Below, in pieces: positions 44,194 to 52,576 of a stretch of 64,000 bases of DNA. The stretch is from Holophagales bacterium (GTDB lineage Bacteria > Acidobacteriota > Thermoanaerobaculia > Multivoradales > Multivoraceae): contig VYDI01000034.1 of NCBI GenBank assembly GCA_009843505.1, positions 731,956 to 795,955 of the forward strand. The letters are read 5' to 3'. The position numbers were made by a program, and so were the translations under genes. Positions within the stretch are counted from its first letter, which is position 1; every line of letters begins with the position of its first letter. Below the pieces are notes generated by a model that was not told the DNA's origin, did not search any database, and was given only the letters and a program-made list of their open reading frames with translations.

Positions 44194-45768
44194 TCAAGGG
44201 ACCGGCGAATCCGCCAGGCCGATGTCCCGCATCATCCGCCAATTGGCCTGGGGCCACGGCTCGAAGCGCAACGTGTCACGCCAGGCCAATGTCACGAGTG
44301 GCCGGTAGGTCGGCACGCCGCCGGCCACCCGCTCGTGCTTGAGCCGGGCGATCTCCCGGATCAGCGCCTCCTTCGCGTCCGGCTCGACCGTCACGCGCAG
44401 GGTCTCGACCATGCCGTCCAGTTCCGGGTCGTCGTGGTACGAGTACCAGCCCCAACCGTCTCCATAGGAATGGAGGTGGCCACCCCACGGGTCGGTCGGA
44501 TCGCCGAGCGCGCCGTGGCCCCACATCCAGCTCGCGATGCCGTCCATCTCGGGTCGGGCGTCCCGGCGGCCGAGGTTGATCCAGGCGCCGTACTCGAGCT
44601 GCACGATCCGGCAGCGGATACCCGCGGCCGTCAGGTAGGCGAACATCGCCTCGCCCACTTCCTTGAGGTACGGCTCGCGCGGCGTGGTCAGGTTGTAGCA
44701 GTTCATGTTGATGCCGCGGCCGTAGCCGGCCTGCCGCAGCAACTCGCGGGAACGGTCCGGGTCGAAGGCGTACGCCTTCAGCGCGGGGTCGTGCCCCGGC
44801 GCCCCAGGCGTCACCTGGACCGTCCGGATGCCCTGCCCATGAAGGATGTACCGGATGATCGCGTCGAAGTCGATCGCGTGCGCCACGGCCTGTCGCACGC
44901 GGACATCTCCCAGCGGACTTCTCGGGTCGAGAGCGTTCAAGGCGAGAAACAGGTTGTTGCTCGTGGGCAGCGACGCGACCTTGACGCCGGGCGTGCGCTC
45001 GAAGTCAGCGACCTGAGCCGGCGGCACGGCGTCGATCCAGTCGACGGCGCCGGTCTTGAAGGCGGCGACCCGGGTCGTGTCCTCGGGGATGATCTTGATC
45101 GTCAGACGGCGGATGCCCGGCAGTGAGTCGGGGTCCCAGTAGTCGTCGAAGCGCTCGACGACGATCTCCTCGCGCAAGCTGCGCGACACGAACTTCCAGG
45201 GCCCGGTGCCGATCGGATGCGCCTGCACGCCTTCGTTCCCGACCTCCTCGTAGTAGCGCCGCGGAATCGCCCAGAGGTCGAGGTTGAGCGGCAGCAGAGC
45301 CGAGTCCGGCAGACCCTTGAAGACGATCTCCAGTTCGTAGTCGCCCAGCACGCGGACGTCGGCCACGTGCCGCCACCTCCCGGCCTGACGCGAGAGACTC
45401 GGATCCCGCTGGCGGAGATAGCTGTACCGGAGATCGTGCGCCGTCAGTTCGTCGCCGTTGTGGAATCGAACGCCGCGACGCAACTCGACGCCGATCAGCC
45501 ATACGCCGTCCCGCTCGAACAGCCGCCACGACTCGGCCAGCCAGTTCCGCTGCCTAAGGTCCGGTCCCGCCGTCAGCAGTTGCTCGTAGAACAGCGCCAT
45601 GAAGTACTGGTCGACGCCGGCCGAAGTCCGCGTGGGATCGATCTGCGTCGGCTCCGCCGCGAACGCGACGACGACGTGCGCGTCGTCACCATCGTCGACG
45701 GCCACGAGCGGCAGCGACAGCAGGCACCCAGCGCACAGCCACGCCGCCGCCAGAACTCCACGCCGCAT
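44194..45768 (-). CDS. ABC substrate-binding protein, family 5 (peptide/opine/nickel)
   Basis: 524 residues with an N-terminal signal peptide (VLAAAWLCAGCLLSLPLVA). SBP_bac_5 features: WLAESWRLFERDGVWLIG-like start, ELRRGVRFHNGDELTAHDL (the strongly conserved FHDG-type motif), DPDRSRELLRQAGYGRGINM and RVRQAVAHAIDFDAIIRYIL. Periplasmic binding component of the importer. Substrate could be a peptide, sugar derivative or nickel complex. First gene of the operon. Confidence 0.93.
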   Translation of the reverse strand: MRRGVLAAAWLCAGCLLSLPLVAVDDGDDAHVVVAFAAEPTQIDPTRTSAGVDQYFMALFYEQLLTAGPDLRQRNWLAESWRLFERDGVWLIGVELRRGVRFHNGDELTAHDLRYSYLRQRDPSLSRQAGRWRHVADVRVLGDYELEIVFKGLPDSALLPLNLDLWAIPRRYYEEVGNEGVQAHPIGTGPWKFVSRSLREEIVVERFDDYWDPDSLPGIRRLTIKIIPEDTTRVAAFKTGAVDWIDAVPPAQVADFERTPGVKVASLPTSNNLFLALNALDPRSPLGDVRVRQAVAHAIDFDAIIRYILHGQGIRTVQVTPGAPGHDPALKAYAFDPDRSRELLRQAGYGRGINMNCYNLTTPREPYLKEVGEAMFAYLTAAGIRCRIVQLEYGAWINLGRRDARPEMDGIASWMWGHGALGDPTDPWGGHLHSYGDGWGWYSYHDDPELDGMVETLRVTVEPDAKEALIREIARLKHERVAGGVPTYRPLVTLAWRDTLRFEPWPQANWRMMRDIGLADSPVP

Positions 45769-45843
45769 GGAGGGAACCTACCGCAAGGGGAAGTGTCCCC
45801 GCAGACCATGCCGGGCGCCACGATGCCCGGTCAGGATACGCCG

Positions 45844-46275
45844 CTACCCGCCCTGCTCCGACCAGGGGTTCAATAGCGGCACGTTCATCAGCGAGAAGTC
45901 CCGGACGTTGCGCGTCACGACCGTCATGCCGTGCCGGCGCGCGACCGCCGCGATCTGCGCATCGACGGCCGGAAGCGTCAGCCCCGCGCGATCTCCTGCT
46001 GCCAGGATCTCACCCCAGATCGTCGCCGCCTCCACGTCGAACGGGAGGATGCGTCCCCTGAAGTCCCGCAACAGTTGACGTTCGATCCATGCCTCGTACG
46101 CGCGACGCCTTCCTCCGTCCCGCAGCCTGCGCGCGCCGCGGACGATCTCTCCGAGTGTGATGGCCGAGAGATAGAGGTCCGTCGCCAGGTGCCCCACGAA
46201 CCAGTCGTTGACCCGCCGCGCGGGCCTCGGCTTGACCGTTTCGCTGACGACGTTCGTGTCGAGCAGGAAGGTCAC
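45844..46275 (-). CDS. PIN-domain toxin, VapC/FitB-like
   Basis: 143 residues. PIN acidic residues: Asp6 in FLLDTNVVSE, Glu in SAITLGEIVRGARRL, and Asp in LPAVDAQIAAVARRHG followed by VVTRNVRDF, the complete FitB/VapC pattern. Expected to be an RNase cleaving tRNA or rRNA. It overlaps the upstream small gene by 4 nt (ATGA), the usual antitoxin-toxin order. Ends 75 bp before the start region of the importer operon. Confidence 0.92.
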   Translation of the reverse strand: MTFLLDTNVVSETVKPRPARRVNDWFVGHLATDLYLSAITLGEIVRGARRLRDGGRRRAYEAWIERQLLRDFRGRILPFDVEAATIWGEILAAGDRAGLTLPAVDAQIAAVARRHGMTVVTRNVRDFSLMNVPLLNPWSEQGG

Positions 46276-46592
46276 TCCAGGTCCACCGGACGGCCGGGGG
46301 AGCGGTCGCGCTCAAACTCCAACTCCATGCCGGCCGGAAACGTCGAACGCAATGCGGCGATCAGATCCGCTCCAGTTCGGATCCGCGGCGCCGAGGCAAG
46401 GTCATCAAGCCGCCGCCGAAGCACCGTTCCCTCCCTGCCTCCTTCCCGGAGCGTTCGCGCGACCCGCCGGATCAGCTCCGCGTCCTCGGCCGGCACCGTC
46501 ACTTCGACCCTCTTCGAGCCTTCGGCCAGTGCCTTCCGGCGGTGGCGCCTCACCCGCTCCTTCGACGTCTTTCTCGTTGCTGGCTCAGCCAC
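46272..46592 (-). CDS. Putative cognate antitoxin of the PIN toxin
   Basis: 106 residues. Basic N terminus (RKTSKERVRRHRRKALAEGS) followed by KRVEVTVPAEDAELIRRVA, which looks like a ribbon-helix-helix-type strand and helix, then a 35-residue C-terminal tail with acidic residues (LEFERDRSPGRPVDLE) that could wrap the toxin. Position and the ATGA overlap with the VapC-like gene support the antitoxin call; no exact family recognised. Confidence 0.7.
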   Translation of the reverse strand: MAEPATRKTSKERVRRHRRKALAEGSKRVEVTVPAEDAELIRRVARTLREGGREGTVLRRRLDDLASAPRIRTGADLIAALRSTFPAGMELEFERDRSPGRPVDLE

Positions 46593-46882
46593 ACGCGTTC
46601 CTCCGGTAACGTTTCCGGGAAAACTACCGCGGCGCCGGCCCAGGCGTCAACTCGGAGGAGCGTGCTAACTTTCGAGGCGGCGCAGCTTCCATGTGCCCCT
46701 TGCGGGCAGCCCTCGTGTCTGCCCGGGGAAGGTGCGCCACCGCTTCGGTAGCGGAGTCGGGTCACCACGCTGGTGAACGGAGTACGCTCGCAGGCTCCGA
46801 CCCCGGCTTTCGCGACGAGGCATACACGCCCTTCCTCCGTTTGTTGACCGAAGACCGAACGCGCGGCACGGATCCTTGAGCC

Positions 46883-47731
46883 ATGCTCACCGGCGCCTGT
46901 CTCTGCGGAGACATCGCATTCGAGGTCGATGGCGACCTGATGGAGATCGCACACTGCCACTGCTCCGTGTGCAGGAAGTTCCACGGTTCTGCCTACGCCA
47001 GCTTCGGCGCGGTCGACCCGAAGTTCTTCCGCTGGACCCGCGGCGCTGATCAGATCGTCCACTACCAGTCGTCAGAGCACGGGTTCCGCCACTTCTGCCC
47101 GCGCTGCGGCTCCGCCGCGCCGGCCAACCCGGAAGGCGGAACGGTCGCCCTCGTCACTATGGGCAGCGTCGCCGAGGACCCGGGCATCCGGCCGAAGCTG
47201 CACATCTTCGCCGGTTCGAAGGCGCCCTGGCACACGATCGTCGACGACCTGCCCCAGCATGACGAGTACCCACCCGACTGGGGGGCTCCGCCCGGCATCG
47301 AGATGCCTGTTCGAGTGCCTGCTACACGCGGCGCCACGCCCGGTAGCTGCCTCTGCGGCATCGTGACCTACGAGTTCGACGGCGCGCCCGAGCGCATGGT
47401 GAACTGCCACTGCTCCCGGTGCCGTCGTCAGACGAGCGCCGCCTACGGCACGTTCGTCTTCGTTGCGGAGGACGCCTTCCGTTGGCTGGCCGGGAGCGAA
47501 TCCGTCGTCGACTACAAGATGCCGGAAGCGGACATCAAGGGCACCGCGTTCTGCCGGCACTGCGGCAGCCTCGTCCCCCGCCTGCGGGATCCCGGCGGGA
47601 TGCAGATTCCGGCCGGCTCGCTGGACGCCGACCCGGGGGTCAAGCCGGCGGTGAACATCTTCACGGGCTCCAAGGCACCGTGGAGCGTGCTCGACGAGGG
47701 CATTTCCAGCTTCGCCGAGTACCCGGGATAG
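46883..47731 (+). CDS. Tandem GFA (glutathione-dependent formaldehyde-activating-like) protein
   Basis: 282 residues made of two full GFA domains. Domain 1 (~1-135): GACLCGDIAFEV, CHCSVCRKFHGS, FCPRCGSAAP. Domain 2 (~152-282): GSCLCGIVTYEF, CHCSRCRRQTSA, FCRHCGSLVP; both end with a similar IFAGSKAPWHT / IFTGSKAPWSV segment and a short EYP tail. Each has the full set of zinc cysteines of Mss4-like folds. Single-domain GFA proteins of ~130 residues are usual; the fused duplication is less common. Enzymatic role in formaldehyde metabolism is uncertain for this family. Confidence 0.9.
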   Translation: MLTGACLCGDIAFEVDGDLMEIAHCHCSVCRKFHGSAYASFGAVDPKFFRWTRGADQIVHYQSSEHGFRHFCPRCGSAAPANPEGGTVALVTMGSVAEDPGIRPKLHIFAGSKAPWHTIVDDLPQHDEYPPDWGAPPGIEMPVRVPATRGATPGSCLCGIVTYEFDGAPERMVNCHCSRCRRQTSAAYGTFVFVAEDAFRWLAGSESVVDYKMPEADIKGTAFCRHCGSLVPRLRDPGGMQIPAGSLDADPGVKPAVNIFTGSKAPWSVLDEGISSFAEYPG

Positions 47732-47940
47732 CGCCGACCGGCATCGGGCACCGCCCTCCCCGACCGGCCACGGGGCACCGCCCCCCTCTGACATGGACGG
47801 AAAGCCGCGACGCCAGATGGCAGCGGCGAGCCCGCCGCCTGGACAAAGCACCTTGCCGGCTTGCAGAATGCGACGGTTCAAGCGTCAAACGTCCTTGACT
47901 CCGGGTTCGTCGGCGGCGCCGCTCCGCATGAGCGTCGCCG

Positions 47941-48621
47941 GTGCGCCCTCGCGAAGTGCGCCCCCTGCTCCGCCATCCACTCGCCGTTCGCCGCGTAACC
48001 GCGTTCCTGTTCGGCCTCCTGGCCGCGACCAGTGCGCCGGCCCAACTGGTGGAGCGAGTCGTCGACGGCGACACGATCATCGTCGAAGGAGTGGGTCGAG
48101 TCCGCCTGATCGGCGTCGACACACCGGAAACCGTCCACCCGAACCGGCCGGTCGAGTTCTTCGGCAGGGAGGCGAGCGCCTTCACGAAGGGGCTGCTCGA
48201 AGGGAAGCGGGTGCGGCTCGAGTACGACCAGGAACGGCAGGATCGCTACGGCCGCACCCTGGCCTACGTGTACCTGACCGACGGCACATTCGTGAACGCG
48301 GAGATCATCCGCCGCGGCTACGGCCACGCCTACACGCGTTTCCCCTTCCGGCACATGGAAGCGTTCCGGCAGTTCGAGCGAGAGGCCCGGGACGACCGGA
48401 GAGGCCTGTGGGGCGAAGTGGTCGGCGGCTCGAGCCCCCGCGCCTCCTCCTCGGCCGAGGCGCGGAGTTCCACCGGAGGAAGCGGAACGGTCTACGTGAC
48501 CCGCACCGGTCGCAAGTACCACAGGGAGGGCTGTCGCTTCCTGAGCAAGAGCAAGATCCCGATGAAGCGGAACGAAGCAGTGGAGCGGTACGAACCTTGC
48601 GGCGTCTGCAAACCGGATTGA
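47941..48621 (+). CDS. Secreted thermonuclease-like (SNase) protein
   Basis: 226 residues from GTG 47941. Signal peptide (VTAFLFGLLAATSAPAQ), then an SNase OB fold: ERVVDGDTIIVEG, RLIGVDTPETVHP and QDRYGRTLAYVYL hold the calcium and catalytic residues. After a Ser-rich linker, a C-terminal Cys/His module (TGRKYHREGCRFL ... YEPCGVCKP) matches the small domain often attached to bacterial SNases and ComE-related nucleases. Extracellular or periplasmic nucleic-acid degradation. No gene seen in the 209 bp upstream. Confidence 0.92.
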   Translation: MRPREVRPLLRHPLAVRRVTAFLFGLLAATSAPAQLVERVVDGDTIIVEGVGRVRLIGVDTPETVHPNRPVEFFGREASAFTKGLLEGKRVRLEYDQERQDRYGRTLAYVYLTDGTFVNAEIIRRGYGHAYTRFPFRHMEAFRQFEREARDDRRGLWGEVVGGSSPRASSSAEARSSTGGSGTVYVTRTGRKYHREGCRFLSKSKIPMKRNEAVERYEPCGVCKPD

Positions 48622-48640
48622 CGCTGGCGGCGGCTTCGAC

Positions 48641-49294
48641 TCAGGAGAAAGCTCGGGGGCTGAAGTCCGGCTCGTTCACGATGCTCGCGCTGCTGCCCGT
48701 GGCCCGGATGACGAACAGGCCCCGGCGTTCCGCGTGGCGGACCACCGATTCGTCCGCCTCCAGGTACGCCACCGCCCCGTAGAGCCGGTGACCGCCGTAC
48801 GCCGGCAGCCACTCCCGGAACCGCGCCAGCTTCTCCTCGAAACGCTTTACGTCCCGCGGCCTCAAGGTCGTCTTGACCTCCACCGCAACCGCCTCTGTGC
48901 CGTTCGCCGCCAGAATGTCGATCTCGAAGTGCTCGCCGTTCCGACGCGCGGCAACTCTTTGCGTCGTCATCTCCACCGCTATGCCCCGTTGCTGAAGCAA
49001 CGGCACGAGGTCGCCCTTCACCAGGCTCTCCATCAGCCGTCCCCACTGCGACGTGAACAAGTCTTCCGCCTTCTTCAGCCGGCGGTCCGTCTCCCGCCCT
49101 TCCGCCCGGATCTCTTCCCACTCCCTGGCAGCCTTCTCCCAGTACTTCTCCCTGGCCTTCTCGTTCTCCTTCCGGCGCTTCTCGTGCTCCTCTTGGCGCT
49201 CCTCGCTCTCCTTCTGGCGTTTGGCCAACTGGCGGAGAATCTCCCAGATCTCCTCTGGCGTGGCTGGGCGATGTTCAGTCTGCGTGGCGCTCAT
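48641..49294 (-). CDS. Coiled-coil PD-(D/E)XK nuclease-fold protein (DUF3782-like)
   Basis: 217 residues from ATG 49294, with GAGGAG 6 nt upstream. Residues ~20-75 are a highly charged Lys/Glu-rich coiled coil (LAKRQKESEERQEEHEKRR). The C-terminal half has a restriction-endonuclease-like core: FEIDILAANGTEAVAVEVKT, in which Asp and EVK form the D-ExK catalytic motif. Similar coiled-coil plus nuclease proteins (DUF3782) are frequent in cyanobacteria and other large genomes; function unknown. Codon use and Glu/Lys richness suit a mobile gene. Confidence 0.75.
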   Translation of the reverse strand: MSATQTEHRPATPEEIWEILRQLAKRQKESEERQEEHEKRRKENEKAREKYWEKAAREWEEIRAEGRETDRRLKKAEDLFTSQWGRLMESLVKGDLVPLLQQRGIAVEMTTQRVAARRNGEHFEIDILAANGTEAVAVEVKTTLRPRDVKRFEEKLARFREWLPAYGGHRLYGAVAYLEADESVVRHAERRGLFVIRATGSSASIVNEPDFSPRAFS

Positions 49295-49474
49295 GGTCGA
49301 CTCCTCGTGCGATTCTAGATCGCGTGTGCTCTTGGGTGCGATGGCGTAGCCACTAACTGGCGTGTCGGAGCGCGTTCCCTCTTCCGACATAGACGGAAAC
49401 CCGGCACAGAAGCCGGAGGCGCTCGACCGAGCTCCGCATCAGCCAGCGCCGGCGGAACCGGCTAGCATTGCCCC

Positions 49475-49780
49475 ATGGACTGGAGAGACCACATCACGGC
49501 CGATCCCAGGATCTGCCATGGAAGAGCCTGCATCACCGGTACGCGGATACTCGTAACCGCCATACTCGACAACTTGGCCGCCGGTCTGAGTCCGGAGGAG
49601 ATCGTTCGAAGCTACCCTTCGATGACGACCGCTTCCGTGCGAGCAGCCAGGAGCTACGCCGCAGAGCTGGCTAAGGAGCGGGTGTCGGGTCTTCCCGGGA
49701 AGGTCACCGTTCCCCAATCGGTGGTCCGGCGCGCCGCGCTCGGCAGCCCCAAGCACTCGGAGGAACCACAATGCAGCTAG
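49475..49780 (+). CDS. DUF433 family protein (antitoxin-like)
   Basis: 101 residues. The DUF433 core is clear: DPRICHGRACITGTRILVTA, then LAAGLSPEEIVRSYPSMTTA. DUF433 is a small winged-helix-like family that usually precedes a PIN-like DUF5615 toxin gene. Here no such gene follows; the last 10 bp overlap the start of an HsdR_N-type nuclease gene instead. Possibly the two form a replacement pair. Confidence 0.85.
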   Translation: MDWRDHITADPRICHGRACITGTRILVTAILDNLAAGLSPEEIVRSYPSMTTASVRAARSYAAELAKERVSGLPGKVTVPQSVVRRAALGSPKHSEEPQCS

Positions 49781-50874
49781 CCGACCGAATCGCATCTACC
49801 CGAAGGCTGCTGGAACAAGGCACGGTGGCGAACGAAGCCGCCGTCCGCCAGGGAATCGTCAATCCCCTCCTCCGCAGCCTGGACTGGGACACTTCCGATG
49901 TCTCCCTGGTTCGTCCCGAGTATCCACTGAAGGACTCGAAGAGCACGAGCCACGCGGACTACGCTCTCTTCTCTCCCGAGGCGAAGGCGCCGAAGTTCCT
50001 GATCGAAGTCAAGCAGGTCGGTAGCATCCGCGACCACAGCACTACACAAGTTCTTCAGTACGCCTTTGTTGCCGGCACTGCCCTAGTCGCTCTCACAGAC
50101 GGCAGGACCTGGTCCTTCTTCCTGCCGCTCCGGCCAGGCAACCCCGACGAACGGCACGTGCGCACCATCGATCTACTGGACGACGACCCGAGCGAAGCGT
50201 GCGACGTGCTCTCGCGCTACCTTCAGAGGTCGAGCGTGCAGTCGGACCAAGCCCACCGCGACGCCGAACTCGACTGGGAGGCTCTGCGAGAGACCGCCAA
50301 GCTCCGCACCAGCATCGAGGCCGCCTGGAAGTCTCTCCGAAACGAGCCGCACGCGGACCTGGTAGGTCTGATCGCCCGTGAAACGGAGCGGCGCGCTCAC
50401 AAACTCCCCGACCGCGACATGGTGGAGGCGTTCATTCGCGGCGGGTTCCGCTTCTCCGATGGACCTTCGTCGAGTCCTGCAGCCGCCCCGACAGCGCCGC
50501 AGAGGCCCACCAAACGGAAACGCGCCTCCTCTTCACGCGCCGCCATGTGGATGTACAAGGGCCAGCGGAGATCGGAGAAGAACGCCAGCGACATGTACGT
50601 GCATATCATCGAGCAGCTACGCGGAGATCACGGTGGGGCGGACTTCTACGTGGCTCTGCAGCAGCGAATCAAAGGCCGGAAACGGGCCAACATCGGCCGG
50701 TCGCCGGAAGAGGCGGATCCCCGGCAGCACAACATCCGGAAGCTCCCCGGAGGCTGGTACTTGTCAACGCATCTTTCGAATGCTGCGAAGCTGAAGTGCA
50801 TTAGGGCCGCCTGCGAGGTCTCCGGCGTCGTGTACGGCCGCGATCTGACGGTCTTCGAACCAGCGGAAAGCTAA
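49771..50874 (+). CDS. HsdR N-terminal-like PD-(D/E)XK nuclease protein
   Basis: 367 residues, ATG 49771 inside the end of the DUF433 gene. N-terminal ~170 residues match the restriction type I HsdR_N domain: NEAAVRQGIVNPLLRSLDWD, HADYALFSPEAKAPKFLIEV with the nuclease Asp and ExK (IEVKQ), then VLQYAFVAGTALVALTDGRT. A charged linker (~225-265) leads to a second domain (~266-367) with MYKGQRRSEKNASDMYVHII and STHLSNAAKLKCIRAACEVS that I do not recognise. No HsdS or HsdM nearby, so it is a stand-alone nuclease-like protein, perhaps a defence effector. Confidence 0.8.
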   Translation: MQLADRIASTRRLLEQGTVANEAAVRQGIVNPLLRSLDWDTSDVSLVRPEYPLKDSKSTSHADYALFSPEAKAPKFLIEVKQVGSIRDHSTTQVLQYAFVAGTALVALTDGRTWSFFLPLRPGNPDERHVRTIDLLDDDPSEACDVLSRYLQRSSVQSDQAHRDAELDWEALRETAKLRTSIEAAWKSLRNEPHADLVGLIARETERRAHKLPDRDMVEAFIRGGFRFSDGPSSSPAAAPTAPQRPTKRKRASSSRAAMWMYKGQRRSEKNASDMYVHIIEQLRGDHGGADFYVALQQRIKGRKRANIGRSPEEADPRQHNIRKLPGGWYLSTHLSNAAKLKCIRAACEVSGVVYGRDLTVFEPAES

Positions 50875-51976
50875 CCGTGCACAAGCGCCCCGGATGCGAG
50901 CAGCGCGAAAGAAGAAGAATCCTCAGGATGCGCGATCCCGTCGGATTGCGGAAACGAGAGGCTTGCCGACCACTTTCCTTCGATATCTCCAACGCGGATC
51001 AGCTTGAGAGTCTAACTGCGAACGAGATTCGTCTTGGTCAATGCACCCCGAAAGAACCGCATGGCCTCTCAAGGACAAGGACCGCGTTATCCGAAGAAAG
51101 CCAAAGCAGGTTCGCGTCGTCACTCGTGGGGCCAGCGTCACTGGCGCACCTAGACTAGCCCTGCCAGTCCTCACTTACGTTCAGCCACCGCCAGCGGCGA
51201 GTACCTTCATCTCCACAGTCCCGGCCGCGAAACTGCTCGACGACAGCGACGCCCCTTCGTGTCTGTCGTCGGTAGTGCAGAGGTGCGCATTGGAGTCTGA
51301 TCGGTGGAAGGTGACGGCCAGGCAGCCGGGTGACATCTATGTGGAGAAGAGGATTGCCGATCACCGTCACGTCAGCCTGCATACTCCGAAGAAGGGCTTC
51401 CCCTCGAAGGAAGCTCGCTGGAATGACCATGACGGCCAGACGCGAGCCGATCCCATCCTAGAGTGGGGGTGGAGATTCGCTTGGCCCGCGTTCCACCTGG
51501 CCTTCTGGCCCATCTGGGGCACACCTGAGCCGTCCGCGCCTCATGACGCCATGCCCGACGTATGCTTGGTTACGACCGATGAGGTTGGCGTAGACGTAGC
51601 GATTGTGGTCCTGGAGGGACATGTTCACGTTGATGGTGTAAGGCTGATCGACACTGACGGCAACGATGCCCCGTGGTGCCATTGTGTCGGCGAAGCAGGA
51701 AGATCGGAACCGTAATCTTCCGCGCTCGTTGGTTCAAGCCATAGTACGATCTCTTGGAGCTAGTGGCTTGTTCGGTGATCAGTGTTACAACCAAGGCGTG
51801 ACGGCCCCAGCGCCTGGAGAACCCGTGGATTTGTTGTTGAAGGGTATAGCGCACGATGGAGTTGCATTCGAAATCCCAGGGCAAGTAAGGAGGCGAGTAG
51901 TGCCGCCATGAAGGCTGAGGCTGCGCGATCACTGGACGCGCTCAGGTTAGCTCGAGCGCGCTGGCCGAACTGGGGC
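50875..51976 (+). other. 1.1-kb stretch with no convincing gene
   Basis: Only short open frames on both strands, with frequent stops and no recognisable domain. The most protein-like piece is on the minus strand at 51682-51458 (MAPRGIVAVSVDQPYTIN...), whose third codon positions are GC-rich over its first ~50 codons, but it begins and ends without family similarity; an overlapping plus-strand frame 51041-51715 has GC-poor third positions. It may be a decayed gene at the end of the seven-gene operon or spacer DNA. Confidence 0.5.
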
Positions 51977-52576
51977 CTACTGGCCGCCGCGCACCGACTC
52001 TCGCCTCACCTCGGACGAGTTGCTAAAGAAAAAGTACATCTCCACAAGATGTCTGGCGTCCAAGTAGTCGTCACGTGAAGTAGACGGGCCCCGTTTCAGT
52101 TCGACGTAGAACCTGCATCGACCACCAAACGTGTCAGCCTGGTCGCCCAACGCGTAGAGTCGCTTCCCGCGCTCGAGGAGGTCGTCGGCACTCAGTTCTC
52201 CAGCGGGCAGTTCTTTGAGTAGGTTCGGTACCGTTTCGTGCTCAACGGCTGTCCCGTCCCATAGCCGCTCAAGCGAGTAGCGCCGGTGGTTGACGGTGAT
52301 GCGGAACAGTGTGTGCACTCCGCCGCCCACCGCACGGCCCAAGCAAGGCGGCAGGTCGATGCCTTGGTCTTCCTCCGCTTCGGAGAGACGCTGTTCTAGA
52401 GTGACGACCTCAACCCTGAGACCATCGCGCTCGGCACGGAGTTCACTCGCTTCCTTCGCCGCGCTCGCAGCCCGTACCCCTACTACGACGGCCCCGACGA
52501 GGCCGACAATCGCGACCAGGGTCATCAAGTCGGCGACCGCTGGCCAAGCAGTAACCGGTGTCGGTGATCGTCTCAC
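51977..52576 (-). CDS. MotB/ZorB-like single-span membrane protein
   Basis: 199 residues from GTG 52576, overlapping the upstream stop (GTGA). The N terminus TAWPAVADLMTLVAIVGLVG has the W-x(4)-DLMT pattern of MotB/TolR/ZorB stator proteins, with Asp16 just before a single transmembrane helix (~17-36); in that family this Asp conducts protons. A short coiled coil (EASELRAERDGLRVEVVTLE) follows, then a periplasmic domain with two cysteines (PPCLGR, GGRCRFYVE) and no clear OmpA peptidoglycan motif. Partner of the MotA/ExbB-like gene upstream. Last gene of the operon. Confidence 0.72.
   Translation of the reverse strand: MRRSPTPVTAWPAVADLMTLVAIVGLVGAVVVGVRAASAAKEASELRAERDGLRVEVVTLEQRLSEAEEDQGIDLPPCLGRAVGGGVHTLFRITVNHRRYSLERLWDGTAVEHETVPNLLKELPAGELSADDLLERGKRLYALGDQADTFGGRCRFYVELKRGPSTSRDDYLDARHLVEMYFFFSNSSEVRRESVRGGQ

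Noticed and set aside
51041..51715. Plus-strand 224-codon frame as a gene
   Set aside because: GC-poor third codon positions opposite to the rest of the genome, no domain, no ribosome binding site.
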